Assembly (NCBI RefSeq): GCF_026241155.1
Contig: NZ_JAPFGP010000014.1
Coordinates: 115,294-179,293, forward strand
Direction of reading: 5' to 3'
Source: Paucibacter sp. PLA-PC-4
GTDB taxonomy: Bacteria > Pseudomonadota > Gammaproteobacteria > Burkholderiales > Burkholderiaceae_C
Length of the DNA stretch: 64,000 nt
Part shown: in pieces, positions 40,671 through 49,211 of the stretch
How positions within the stretch are numbered: position 1 is the stretch's first letter
Layout of the letters: every line of letters begins with the position of its first letter
Made by a program: the position numbers and the translations under genes
The notes under the pieces: model-generated
What the model was told of the DNA's origin: nothing
What the model saw: only the letters and a program-made list of their open reading frames with translations
Databases searched by the model: none

Positions 40671-40790
40671 CTCCCCTCACAACCGTGCACGCGGGTTGCT
40701 CACCAACGTGTGGGGAGCGGAGTAGTAGTTGCGGTTGAACCACACGTGATAGTCCCGGTGCAAGGTGACGCGATGCCGCGCCCCCAAGTC
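40671..40790 (-). mobile_element. IS21-type istA transposase fragment
   Basis: The short segment RDYHVWFNRNYYSAPHTLV on the minus strand matches the C-terminal part of IstA transposases (pattern 'DYHV--NR-YYS-PH-LV'). It is about 30 residues long and fused to unrelated frames on both sides. Confidence 0.6.
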
Positions 40791-40794
40791 CGGT

Positions 40795-40950
40795 GCCACC
40801 GCCGGCAACCGCGCATGCCCAGCCGAGCAACTCAATGACACCTTGGGTGTCGTTTGTGAAGGCACGTGCACGCTTGATGCGCTGGCCCTGATCGTCGATC
40901 ACTGCGCAATCCAGCTAGTTGCGGGATACGTCAATTCCAAAGTGAAGCAT
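40795..40950 (-). mobile_element. IS110-type transposase, N-terminal fragment
   Basis: From an ATG at 40950 on the minus strand: MLHFGIDVSRN, an in-frame TAG, then LDCAVIDDQGQRIKRARAF and TNDTQGVIELLGW. This is the DEDD N-terminus of IS110/IS1111-family transposases ('GIDVSK..LD..v'). The rest is missing; it abuts the IstA fragment. Confidence 0.65.
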
Positions 40951-41113
40951 GTCGTGCCTCCTGGTTGTAGCGCGCCATGCCCTTTTGGGCCGATCTGCCT
41001 TGGCAATGCAGGCTCATCGCACACGGCTGGGCCTTTGCCACCGTCCGATCTCTGGTTGGCGCAAAGGTTAGGCGTGGCGCTAAATCTACATCCCAGGCTC
41101 GGGGCCTTGCGTC

Positions 41114-41595
41114 ATGTCCGTGCTGTTCCCTGCTCGTTTGGCAACTACTTTTCGCCACATCTCCAAGATACAAGGTCTGGAGCGGACCATCGAGCAGCTC
41201 CGGCCGTTTCTGCGTGGCTGGATGAACGACTTTCAGTACATCCAAGGTCCAAGGGTGCTCGAACATATGGAAATCTTGGTGCGGCGTCGGATGCGAGTCA
41301 CCGAGTTGCGACAGCGGAGACGGCCAGCTACGTGCGCCTCGCGCATGCGATCACTCGGCCTGGACGCGCACCGCGCGTAGAAGTCGAGTGTCAACGGGCG
41401 AGAGCGGTGGCGCAATGCCTGGGCCAAACACATGGTGTCCGCAATGCCATCGAGACACCTTGCCAACATCGGGCTGGTCTCGCTGGTGGATGTCCACCAT
41501 ACCGGGACCAGAGATTCTCTTGAACTGCCGGCTGCTCACCCATATGTCCGGGGGTGTGGGAGGGCAGAGGGAGCGACTCCTTACCCTGCTCGGTG
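41114..41595 (+). mobile_element. group II intron remnant: maturase C-terminus and 3' RNA end
   Basis: LERTIEQLRPFLRGWMNDFQ and RVLEHMEILVRRRMR match the maturase (GIIM) domain of group II intron reverse transcriptases; MPSRHLANIGLVSLVD in another frame matches the end of such proteins. Downstream, 41517-41595 resembles the terminal RNA part seen after these genes (GAACTGCCGG ... CCGGGGGTGTGGGAGGG ...). The reverse-transcriptase domain and the 5' half are missing and frames are broken. Confidence 0.6.
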
Positions 41596-41599
41596 CCCG

Positions 41600-42964
41600 T
41601 CAGCCTCGCATGGCGCGCAGGCGGCCGGCTGCGGTAACGCCAAGCGCCAAAGCGGCAGCACCCATCAGCGCCAGAGCCAGCAACTGACTTGTCGGCGATT
41701 GGGGCGATCGGGCTGGCGGGCTGAACACCGGCTGTGCAGCGAAGTCACGACTGCCGAAACGCAGATCATTGAACAAGTACGGGTAATAGAAGCCCCGCAG
41801 GCCTGCATGGAACTCGGCGATGCGATCCTGGTAGGCCAGCTGCGCCTGCAGATCGGTGTCGGCCTGGCGGTGCAGCGCGGCCTGCACGCCGACGCCGGGC
41901 AGCAGCCAGCCCAGCAGTGAGGTCAAGTGCTGGCGTGCCAGCAAACCGTCCCGATACGCCGCCACCTGCGGCGCCACGCTTTCGTCGCCGAGCTGCTGGA
42001 AGGCGTAGTACCACTTCCAGTGGAAGCCCGCCGGCAGCGGCGCGGTGTGTCGCCATTCGGGGTGGTTGCGGAAGAATTTCTCCATCGTGGCCTCGGGCGG
42101 CACATCCCAGGCCCCGTGCACGGCCTGGCGCTGCGCCAGCATCAGTTCCACCCCCTGGTGCACCGGCACGGCGCGCGTCAGCGCTGCGTTGGCAAAGGTG
42201 GGAAGGATGAGGGTCAGGACGGCCCAGCAGCCCATCAGCGTCATCGCATGGGCGGCGGATCCGGCCTGGCGCGTTGCGACGATCAGCGTCAGCCCGGTCC
42301 AGAACGCGAGGTAGGCTGCGGCGCTCGCCAGCACACCGGCCACTGCGGTCATCGGCGTGCCGCTGCTCAATGCACCCACAAGCACGGGCAGCACGAGGCT
42401 GACAAAGACCAGCGCCGAGCGCAGGCCCGCGCGGCGCAGCCACAGGGCCCGGCCGGCACCGGGCATGGCCAGCAGCGTATCCAGACGGCCCGACCGGCGC
42501 TCGCCGGACACCAGGTCATACAACAGCGCGATCAGGAAGAGCGGCGCCAGATAGACCAGTACGAAGGCAAAGTCGAAACGCCCGGCCAATGCCAGCTCGG
42601 GATTGAAGCTTTCGCCTTCATGCAACTGCGCCTGCAGCGCCAGCGCCCGTACGCGCAGCACATAAGGCGCGGCGTCGCGCAAACCCAGTGCCAGGAAGGC
42701 GGTGGGAGAGGGCGCGTCCCAGGTGTTGTGAAAGGTGTAGTAGGCGGCCGAGCCGGCATCGCCGCCCTGCGTGTATTTGCCTGCCTGAGCGGCCAGGTCT
42801 TGCTGCTGCAGCCCGGCCAGGCGTGCGATGGTCTGCTGCTGGCGATCTACCTCGCGCAGCCCCGACAGCACGGCCAGGGCCGACAGCAACATCAGCAGCG
42901 CCAGCGCGATCAGCGCCAGTCTTGAGCGCCGCAGCAGGCGCCATTCGTGGGCAAGCCAGTTCAT
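41600..42964 (-). CDS. ABC-2-type permease with DUF3526 domain (second), 454 aa
   Basis: Membrane subunit of an ABC-2 exporter-type system: one N-terminal helix (RLALIALALLMLLSALAVL), a large periplasmic loop of about 110 residues, then five helices (from FAFVLVYLAPLFLIALLYDL), a second periplasmic domain, and a C-terminal helix. The motif YDLVSGERRSGRLDTLLAMP after helix 2 is the typical DUF3526/NosY-like cytoplasmic loop. It overlaps the preceding permease gene by 4 bp and ends the operon. Confidence 0.85.
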   Translation of the reverse strand: MNWLAHEWRLLRRSRLALIALALLMLLSALAVLSGLREVDRQQQTIARLAGLQQQDLAAQAGKYTQGGDAGSAAYYTFHNTWDAPSPTAFLALGLRDAAPYVLRVRALALQAQLHEGESFNPELALAGRFDFAFVLVYLAPLFLIALLYDLVSGERRSGRLDTLLAMPGAGRALWLRRAGLRSALVFVSLVLPVLVGALSSGTPMTAVAGVLASAAAYLAFWTGLTLIVATRQAGSAAHAMTLMGCWAVLTLILPTFANAALTRAVPVHQGVELMLAQRQAVHGAWDVPPEATMEKFFRNHPEWRHTAPLPAGFHWKWYYAFQQLGDESVAPQVAAYRDGLLARQHLTSLLGWLLPGVGVQAALHRQADTDLQAQLAYQDRIAEFHAGLRGFYYPYLFNDLRFGSRDFAAQPVFSPPARSPQSPTSQLLALALMGAAALALGVTAAGRLRAMRG

Positions 42965-44388
42965 CGTTTGATCCTTCCCAGGCGGTGCGCGGCCAGCACC
43001 AACAAGGCAGTCAGGGCCGCCAGCCAGAGCAGCAGAACACCCGCAGCGGGCGCGGTGCGTTGCAGTGCCTCAATGGGCGGAGCGGCTTCGTAGTGGAAGT
43101 CGGCCATGCCGTGCCAGTGCTCGGCGCCGATGCGGTTGTCGCGACTGGAGCGGTCGCTGGCAAAGCTGAGTTTCTCGGCCTGCAGCCGGTTGAGCTCCTG
43201 CACCAGCCGGTAGCGATGGCGCTCGGCCTGCTCGACAAAGCGACGGTAGTTCTGCAGATCGGTACCGGCCGCCGCCATGGACAGGCGGCGCAGCGCGATC
43301 ACCGGACTCAGCCAGGCAAAGTTGTCGACCAGACGCAGCTGTGCGGCCTGGCGCTCGAAGCCGTCATTGGCGTAGCGCACGAAAAGCGCGCTGGTCAGCC
43401 GCTCGCCCTCCATGCCCAGCAGCCCCTTGTAGTTGACCGGAAGATCCTCCACACGGCTGACGCCGTACTGCGCAAGCACCTTCTTTTTGAAGCCGGCGAA
43501 GTAGGGGTCGTTTGGGTTGTGGCTGTCACCCAGCGCGGCCAGATCGCGCGCCACCGCGATATCGGTCTCGAAGCGTGTCGGCAAGGCCATGGCCGAGGCG
43601 GCCAGTTCCGGGGCCAGGCGCGGCACGAGCACGACGCTGATGGCCCAGACCGCGAGCAGCGCCACGAGCGCATCGCGGGCACGACCAAACCATGCCGACA
43701 GACCGACAATGCCCAGCGCCCAGATCAGCAGCCACAGCCCGTAGCCGGCCACCAGCACGGCGGCCAGGCCCAAGGGCGCCGGCGTTGCGACGCCTATCCA
43801 TAGCAGCGCCAGCAATGCGGGCAACAGGGCCGCTGCGGCCACGGCGCTCATGGCCAGCACCTTGCCCGCGACGATCTGCCCGGGCGCAACACCCTGCGCG
43901 AGCAGCACGCGCAAGGTGCCGGATTCGCGCTCTCGCGCCAGCGACGCATGGCCAACGAAGATCAGCAGCAGCGGTGCCAGCACCTGCAGCACGAAGGCCG
44001 GCGTCAGCTGGCCGAAGCGCAACAGCAGCGAGGACTGCCGCACATCGCCAAAGTTGGCGCTGTTCTGCCGGTGGCCTTCGAGGAAGAGGGTGTGGCCCGT
44101 GTAGGCGTCCACGCCCGCATCGAAGGCGGCCAGCGGGTTCAGAGGCCTGAACACGAAGTGCCCGTAATGCACCATCCGGTGCGGGTGCCGCTCAGGCTGG
44201 GCCTCGAATTCGTGATCCACCTGCGCCTGGTGGCGCGTGCGCTGTGCATCGGTGCTGCGGCGCTGCTCCCAGGCCGTGAAGGAGGCCACGGCCGTCAGCA
44301 AGAGCAGCAGGGTCAGGCCCAGCACGGCCACGCGGTCGCGGCTCAGCAGGCGCCACTCCTCGCGCGCAATCCGGAGCATGGCGCTCAT
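42961..44388 (-). CDS. ABC-2-type permease with DUF3526 domain (first), 475 aa
   Basis: Same architecture as the following gene, with which it is paralogous: N-terminal helix (VAVLGLTLLLLLTAVASFTA), long periplasmic loop, membrane core starting at FVLQVLAPLLLIFVGHASLA, then the loop REESGTLRVLLAQGV-like (read as RERESGTLRVLLAQGVAPGQ), and a final helix. A periplasmic stretch rich in His (HRQNSANFGD, ERHPHRMVHYGH) is notable. It overlaps the ATPase gene by 4 bp. Confidence 0.85.
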   Translation of the reverse strand: MSAMLRIAREEWRLLSRDRVAVLGLTLLLLLTAVASFTAWEQRRSTDAQRTRHQAQVDHEFEAQPERHPHRMVHYGHFVFRPLNPLAAFDAGVDAYTGHTLFLEGHRQNSANFGDVRQSSLLLRFGQLTPAFVLQVLAPLLLIFVGHASLARERESGTLRVLLAQGVAPGQIVAGKVLAMSAVAAAALLPALLALLWIGVATPAPLGLAAVLVAGYGLWLLIWALGIVGLSAWFGRARDALVALLAVWAISVVLVPRLAPELAASAMALPTRFETDIAVARDLAALGDSHNPNDPYFAGFKKKVLAQYGVSRVEDLPVNYKGLLGMEGERLTSALFVRYANDGFERQAAQLRLVDNFAWLSPVIALRRLSMAAAGTDLQNYRRFVEQAERHRYRLVQELNRLQAEKLSFASDRSSRDNRIGAEHWHGMADFHYEAAPPIEALQRTAPAAGVLLLWLAALTALLVLAAHRLGRIKR

Positions 44389-45158
44389 CGCTGGGCCTCC
44401 TGTGCGGCGTAGCGCCGGTGCAAGGCGCGCACATCGAAGCGCTCTTCGCCATTGGCCGCGACCTCCTCGATCAGACGTCCGCCTTCGATGAAGCCGATGC
44501 GATCGGCCACATCGGCGGCGCCGAGCAGGTCGTGCGTCACCATCAGCACAGCCACACCCTGCGCGCGCAGCAGCCCGAGCAGGCGGCTGAACTCGGTGGT
44601 GGCCTGCGGATCCAGGCCGGACGTCGGCTCGTCCAGCAATAGCGCAGGCACCTTGCGTGCCAGCGCCAGCGCAATCGCCACCTTCTGGCGCATGCCCTTG
44701 GAGAAGCCCGAGATGCGCCGCCCATGCGCGGCGGCATCCAGGCCGGCCGCCGCCAGGGCTGCATTGATCGCCGGTGCATCGGTGGGCTGGCCCGCGAGGT
44801 GGAGCAGGTAGGCCACGTTCTCACGCGCGCTGAGGTGCTCGTAGAGCGCGACGTTTTCTGGGATGTAGGCGAGCTGGCGTCGGGCTGCAGTCGGATCCGC
44901 CACTGGGTCAATGCCGCTCACGCGCACCTGGCCGCTCGCCGGCCGCACGAAACCCAGGAACAAGCTCAGCGTGGTGGTCTTGCCGGCACCGTTGGCACCC
45001 AGCAAGGCGTAGATCTCACCGGCTCGGACCGTCAGGTCCAGGCCTTGCAGGATGGTGCTGGCGCCATAGCCGGCGATCACGCCGCAGGCTTGGAGGGCAG
45101 GAGGGTGTGGGGCCACGGCGGGCGGCACGGAAAGGTCGGTCATGGGCATCGTGTCCAT
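44385..45158 (-). CDS. ABC transporter ATP-binding protein, 257 aa
   Basis: ATPase of the CcmA/NosF-like group: Walker A LLGANGAGKTTTL, Q-loop YIPENVALYEHLSARENV, signature SGFSKGMRQKVAIALALA, Walker B ALLLDEPTSGLDP, switch VTHDLLG. It partners the two ABC-2 permeases downstream and starts 10 bp after the TonB receptor stop. Confidence 0.92.
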   Translation of the reverse strand: MDTMPMTDLSVPPAVAPHPPALQACGVIAGYGASTILQGLDLTVRAGEIYALLGANGAGKTTTLSLFLGFVRPASGQVRVSGIDPVADPTAARRQLAYIPENVALYEHLSARENVAYLLHLAGQPTDAPAINAALAAAGLDAAAHGRRISGFSKGMRQKVAIALALARKVPALLLDEPTSGLDPQATTEFSRLLGLLRAQGVAVLMVTHDLLGAADVADRIGFIEGGRLIEEVAANGEERFDVRALHRRYAAQEAQR

Positions 45159-45168
45159 CTACTCGGGT

Positions 45169-47334
45169 TCAGAACTTGGCCTGTAGGCCGACGGTGGCGC
45201 TGCGCGCGGTTCCAGGTGCCACCCACAGGCGGCTGTAGGAGCTGGTGTAGTAGCTGGTGTCGAACAGGTTGTCGACATCGAGGGTCAGGCGCAGCTTGGG
45301 GTTCACGCGCCAGTAGGCGACCAGCTTCGCCGTCGTGTAGGCCGGTAGATCGAAGGCTGGCGTGCCGGCATTGGCCTCGGCCTGGGTGCGCGCCTGGCCC
45401 AGTCGCTTGCCCATGTGCGTGACACCGCCGCCGATGCTGTAGCGCTGTCCGTTGGCAAGATCGCTCTCGTAGACCGCGAGCACGCTGCCGTTCACCTTGG
45501 GCACATTGAGCAGCCGTCCGCCGACCTCCAGGCTGTTGTCCTTGCTGATCTCCACATCGTTGAGCACCAGGCTGGCGTTCAGGCGCCACTGCTTGCTGAG
45601 CTGACCGGCCAGGTCGAACTCCAGGCCGCGACTGCGGATCTCGCCTGCGGCGATGGAGAAGCCGACGTTGACCGGGTCGGCGGTCAGCACATGGCGCTTG
45701 CGGATGTCAAAGAGTGCTGCGGTCGCGCCGATGCGCCGGTCCGCGCTTTCCCATTTGCTGCCGAGTTCGAGGGCGCGGCCGGTCTCCGGCTCGAAGCCCT
45801 GTGAGGCAGCGCCCGAGCCGACATTGGGGCGGAAGGAGCGGCCGGCGTTGGCATACACGGTCCATTGCGGTGTCGCCAGCCAGGAGAGGCCGACACGGGG
45901 CGCGCTCGACGAGGGCTGCTGGCGCGCGGTGTCGCCCTTGATGCGGTTCGCCAGCGACTGGCGGTAGTCGTCGAACCGCACGCCCGCCACCAGGCGCCAC
46001 GCGGGCGCGAGCTTGATCGCGTCCTGCAGGTAGAGCGCGGTGTTGCGCTGGCGCTCCAGCGTGTCGGTGTTCGGCCCGGGCACTGGCTGAGCCTGGCCGT
46101 AGACCGGGGCGTGGATGTCGATCGCGTAGGGCTGGGTGCCCGTCGGATTGGCACGTCGCATCACCGAATCCATGCGAAAGCGAAAGCTCTCCAGCCCGAT
46201 CAGCAGCTCATGCTCGATGGCGCCGGTCTTGAGATTGCCCTGCAGCTCAGCCTGTAGCGCGACGTCTTCCGAGCCGTAGTCGCGAAAGCGCCGCTGGCGC
46301 GTGAGCGTGCTGTTGTCGGGGCGCAGTGCCGTCGCCTCAGTAGAGAAGCCGTGCATTGCGGTCTCGCGGTAGGACAGACCGAAGCGGCTGCGCCAGTCGG
46401 CATTCCACTCATGCGACAGGATGAACTGATGGGTCTGGTTCTCAACCGTCACCTTGCCGTCCGCCGGCTCGCCCAAGAATCGATGGCGGGGGACGGCCCC
46501 CAGTTTGTTGTCAACTGCCACCACGCCGCGGTCCAGCGGCGTGGCGTGCCGCAGAAACTCACCCGCGTAGTCCAGCTGGGTGGCGCCGCCGAACTTCCAA
46601 GTGAAGGCCGGTGCGATCACCTCGCGCCGGGCGCTGATGTGCTCGCGAAAGCTGTCGCGGTCTTCCACCGCGACATTGAGCCGGTAGGCAAAGCTCTCGC
46701 CGACCGGGCCGGTGCTGTCGAAGGCGCCGCGCTTGAGGCCGTAGCTGCCCAGATAGGCCTCGACGGCGTGGGCGGTGTTCCACAGCGGACGCTTGGAGAC
46801 GATGTTCAGCGTCCCGCCGGGCTCGCTGCTGCCATAGAGCGCGGCCGCCGTACCCTTGAGGAACTCGATGCGCTCAACGCCGGCCAGATCGCGCGGCGCG
46901 TTGAAGCCGCGGTTCGATGAGAAGCCGTTCAGCAGCGTGGCCATGCCGGTGTTCTCGTTGCCGGGCAGCCCGCGGATGGCGATGTTGTCCCACAGGCCGC
47001 CGAAGCTGTTCTGGCGCGAGACGCCGCCGACATAGTCGAGCACATCGTCGAGCTTGGTGGCGCCGAGGTCGTCAATGGCCTGGCGCGTGACGATGCGCAC
47101 CGACTGCGGCAGCTCGCGTAGCGCGAGATCGGTTTTGGCGCCGGCCGCCTCGGCGGCGTGATAGGCGCCCGATTCGCTGCGGCCGACCACCTCGACCGCC
47201 GGTAGCTGGGCGGCGTCGGTGCTGGTGTCGGTCTTGGCAGGCTGGGCGATGGCGGGCCCCCCATACAGCGCTGCGAGCGCAACAAGCAAAGGAAGAAGGC
47301 GCGCGCCGGGCGCGAGGCATTGGGTGGACAGCAT
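45169..47334 (-). CDS. TonB-dependent receptor, 721 aa
   Basis: Outer-membrane receptor with a signal peptide (LLPLLVALAALYGGPAIAQ), plug (LRELPQSVRIVTRQAIDDLG, LDDVLDYVGGVSRQN, NIAIRGLPGNENTG, VERIEFLKGTAAALYG, GGTLNIVSKRP) and barrel ending with a terminal Phe (VGLQAKF). Plug sequence is of the siderophore (CirA/FhuE-like) kind. The start at 47334 (MLSTQC) fits the signal peptide; an upstream in-frame Met adds 19 residues. Placement in an operon headed by zur suggests the ligand is a zinc complex, possibly a metallophore. Confidence 0.9.
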   Translation of the reverse strand: MLSTQCLAPGARLLPLLVALAALYGGPAIAQPAKTDTSTDAAQLPAVEVVGRSESGAYHAAEAAGAKTDLALRELPQSVRIVTRQAIDDLGATKLDDVLDYVGGVSRQNSFGGLWDNIAIRGLPGNENTGMATLLNGFSSNRGFNAPRDLAGVERIEFLKGTAAALYGSSEPGGTLNIVSKRPLWNTAHAVEAYLGSYGLKRGAFDSTGPVGESFAYRLNVAVEDRDSFREHISARREVIAPAFTWKFGGATQLDYAGEFLRHATPLDRGVVAVDNKLGAVPRHRFLGEPADGKVTVENQTHQFILSHEWNADWRSRFGLSYRETAMHGFSTEATALRPDNSTLTRQRRFRDYGSEDVALQAELQGNLKTGAIEHELLIGLESFRFRMDSVMRRANPTGTQPYAIDIHAPVYGQAQPVPGPNTDTLERQRNTALYLQDAIKLAPAWRLVAGVRFDDYRQSLANRIKGDTARQQPSSSAPRVGLSWLATPQWTVYANAGRSFRPNVGSGAASQGFEPETGRALELGSKWESADRRIGATAALFDIRKRHVLTADPVNVGFSIAAGEIRSRGLEFDLAGQLSKQWRLNASLVLNDVEISKDNSLEVGGRLLNVPKVNGSVLAVYESDLANGQRYSIGGGVTHMGKRLGQARTQAEANAGTPAFDLPAYTTAKLVAYWRVNPKLRLTLDVDNLFDTSYYTSSYSRLWVAPGTARSATVGLQAKF

Positions 47335-47433
47335 GGGAAGACTCGGGAAGACGAACGAGGACGCAGTGGCGCCGGCGTCACGCCGGGCCACGAAACTGTG
47401 TAAGGAGCGAACACACCGCCAGGATGGCGGTCT

Positions 47434-47820
47434 TTATGCAGCGGGCGGGTCGCGCGAGGCGAAGGGCCAGCGGCCGGGGCAGGGGACGAAGGTCAGCGCT
47501 TCCTGCGGGCGCCGCAGGGCGGCCTGCCAGGCCAGCGCGTGGACGGCGGGCGAGCCTGCGAGCGCGATGCCCAGATCGGCATAGGCCAGACACCAGGCGC
47601 AAGCGCCATCGGCCCCCTCGTCATGCTCCGCCGCGTGCTCATCGTCGTCGGCAGGCTGTGCCGCCGGCGCCGTGCTCTGCGCCAGATGCTTGGCTTCGTG
47701 GACAGGCATGCCCACCACCGCGTTGAAGAACACGGCCAGCAACAGCCATAGGATCAGCCGGTGGCGCAAGCGCGTACCAAGACCGCTGTGTTTGTTCGAC
47801 GGCAAGGAGTTCCCCGTCAA
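47434..47820 (-). CDS. His-rich membrane-anchored protein (DUF2946-like), 128 aa
   Basis: One N-terminal helix (RLILWLLLAVFFNAVVGM) is followed by a metal-binding-looking stretch HEAKHLAQ ... DDDEHAAEHDEG and a CAWC pair, then a second hydrophobic stretch. Composition and position recall DUF2946-type proteins next to metal-regulated TonB receptors. It overlaps the zur stop by 4 bp and precedes the TonB receptor by 99 bp, so a role in periplasmic zinc binding is plausible but unproven. Confidence 0.72.
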   Translation of the reverse strand: MTGNSLPSNKHSGLGTRLRHRLILWLLLAVFFNAVVGMPVHEAKHLAQSTAPAAQPADDDEHAAEHDEGADGACAWCLAYADLGIALAGSPAVHALAWQAALRRPQEALTFVPCPGRWPFASRDPPAA

Positions 47821-48236
47821 CGCGGCAGGTGGCGGTGAGCCTGGGTCTTGCTTTTGCCCGAGGCTGGCACGGGGCAGTCGTTGCAGCGACCGTATAGCGT
47901 CAACTCATGCCGCTCTACCGTGAAGCCCGCCGGAGCCAGTCCCGCGAGCTCGCCCGGGCATTTATGCACATCAAATACCCTCAGGCACTGCGTGCACTGG
48001 AAGTGGTGGTGGTGCTCATGTTGGGCCGACTCATATCGCGGGCTGTCGCCCGGCAATGACACGGCACTGACCTCGCCGGCATCCAGCAGCGCCTTGATAC
48101 AGCGATAAACCGTGGCCAATGACAGGGCTGGCACCTTCTCCTGCGCCGCTTCCAGCACTTCCTGGGGCGACAGCGGTCGCCCGGCCGCATCGATGGCGGC
48201 ACGGATGGCGGTGCGTTGGCGGGTGGATCGTTCCAT
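47817..48236 (-). CDS. zur: Fur-family zinc regulator (Zur-like), 139 aa
   Basis: Fur fold with a winged helix (LSPQEVLEAAQEKVPALSLA and ATVYRCIKALLDAGEV) and a dimerisation domain. The metal ligands are rich: HEHHHHFQCTQC, VHKCPGE and GRCNDC, with two CxxC pairs as in the structural zinc site of Zur/Fur. The regulatory-site pattern and the operon suggest Zur, but a Fur/Mur specificity cannot be excluded. The start at 48236 (MERSTRQRTAIRA) is the family N-terminus; the upstream in-frame start adds 14 residues without homology. First gene of the operon. Confidence 0.82.
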   Translation of the reverse strand: MERSTRQRTAIRAAIDAAGRPLSPQEVLEAAQEKVPALSLATVYRCIKALLDAGEVSAVSLPGDSPRYESAQHEHHHHFQCTQCLRVFDVHKCPGELAGLAPAGFTVERHELTLYGRCNDCPVPASGKSKTQAHRHLPR

Positions 48237-48280
48237 CAGGTGAATGACTTGGTAGGCACGCTGTCTTGTATGCTGCATTA

Positions 48281-48304
48281 TTGCAAATGCATTCGCATTT
48301 GCAA
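48281..48304 (-). promoter_or_regulatory. palindromic Zur/Fur-type operator upstream of zur
   Basis: TTGCAAATGC and GCATTTGCAA are exact 10-bp inverted repeats separated by ATTC, located 45 bp upstream of the zur start. Size and symmetry fit a Fur-superfamily operator. The half-site TTGCAAATG also occurs in the Fur-like box at 27861. Likely controls the whole zur operon. Confidence 0.75.
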
Positions 48305-48429
48305 GGTGCCATGTCCATGCTGTGAGGTTTGCGTTCGAGTGGGGTGCGCCGCGCTCCTTCCACTACTTCGGATTGATTCCTACGCGCTGCTTGAGCAGCT
48401 CGCCCGGAGGCCGGGTCTGGTGAAGCACG
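48305..48429. other. intergenic stretch between the zur promoter and the integrase remnant
   Basis: About 125 bp with no gene or repeat that I can support. Confidence 0.5.
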
Positions 48430-49014
48430 TAGTGCGCACATGCGGAATGTGTGGCGATCGGCAGGCACCCATCTTGAACATCCTGCTCATGTAGTGCAGT
48501 GCGTCGCCCGCCACGGTCGGGGCAGCGTGGTTACGGTCCGGGTGAGCACGAGGTCGACATGTGTGGGTCGCACGTCCTTCGGTGATACCGAGCCGATGAC
48601 CGGAAAGATGTGCTTTTGGAGGACTCGCACCACGACGTTGGGGGGCTTGTACTTTGGCTAGATATAGCGTGCATGCCATTGTTCTCCGAGACTGCGGACA
48701 GTCGCGGCCTCGGTCAGGCGTGCTTTGATTGCCTGCTTCATCGTCGCTATATCGACGCCTTGCTCGACTTGCGCGCGGTCCTTATGAGCTTGCTCTCGGG
48801 CGTCCTTCAGTGACAACTCCGGGTAGCGGCCAAGTACGTTTTCGCGGGCGCGGTTGTTCAAGCGAAACCGAAGGACCCAGGTCGCCTTGCCGTTGCGAGC
48901 CGCCGTCGCGCTGGCGACGAAGGTCAGGCTGTCGCCATTGCTTCGATCGGTGGCGCCATTGGCGAGGAGAGCTTTCAGCTCTCGGTCGGTGAGAGGTCGT
49001 CGTTGCTGGTCCAT
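48430..49014 (-). pseudogene. tyrosine recombinase (DUF4102-type integrase), broken
   Basis: On the minus strand from MDQQRRPLTDRELKALLANG: the DUF4102 domain (SLTFVASATAARNGKATWVL, ENVLGRYPELSLKDAREQAH) runs into a TAG at 48658-48660 after LGEQWHARYI, then continues in frame as PKYKPPNVVVRVLQKHIFPV and IGSVSPKDVRPTHVDLVL. After a frameshift near 48545, GDALHYMSRMFKMGA follows. The catalytic domain is absent. The gene faces left, into the accessory region, 200 bp from yicC. Confidence 0.8.
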
Positions 49015-49034
49015 TCCCATCCGCTCCTTTGGAG

Positions 49035-49094
49035 TTTGTGGGGGTTTTTCGGGCAGTCGCCCGAAGAGGGGCGAATCCTGAAGAACCCCACAAA
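49035..49094. repeat. inverted repeat upstream of the right integrase remnant
   Basis: TTTGTGGGG (49035-49043) and CCCCACAAA (49086-49094) form a 9-bp inverted repeat around a 42-bp loop, with further partial matches beyond the arms. Its place just before the integrase start fits integrase or excisionase binding sites. Confidence 0.45.
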
Positions 49095-49211
49095 AACCCC
49101 GCAGGACGCGCGCGCTTAGCTGCGACGTTGCGGGATGGATTGGGACGAAAAATTCTTACAAATCAACAGGTTGTGAGGTGCTTCCGGGAGGTGCTAGAAC
49201 CCCCAAAAACA

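Noticed and set aside
49015..49211. A copy of the tRNA-Ser 3' end as the right attachment site of the island
   Set aside because: I looked for the T-arm and acceptor text of the tRNA here and found none, so tRNA-bounded direct repeats are not claimed.
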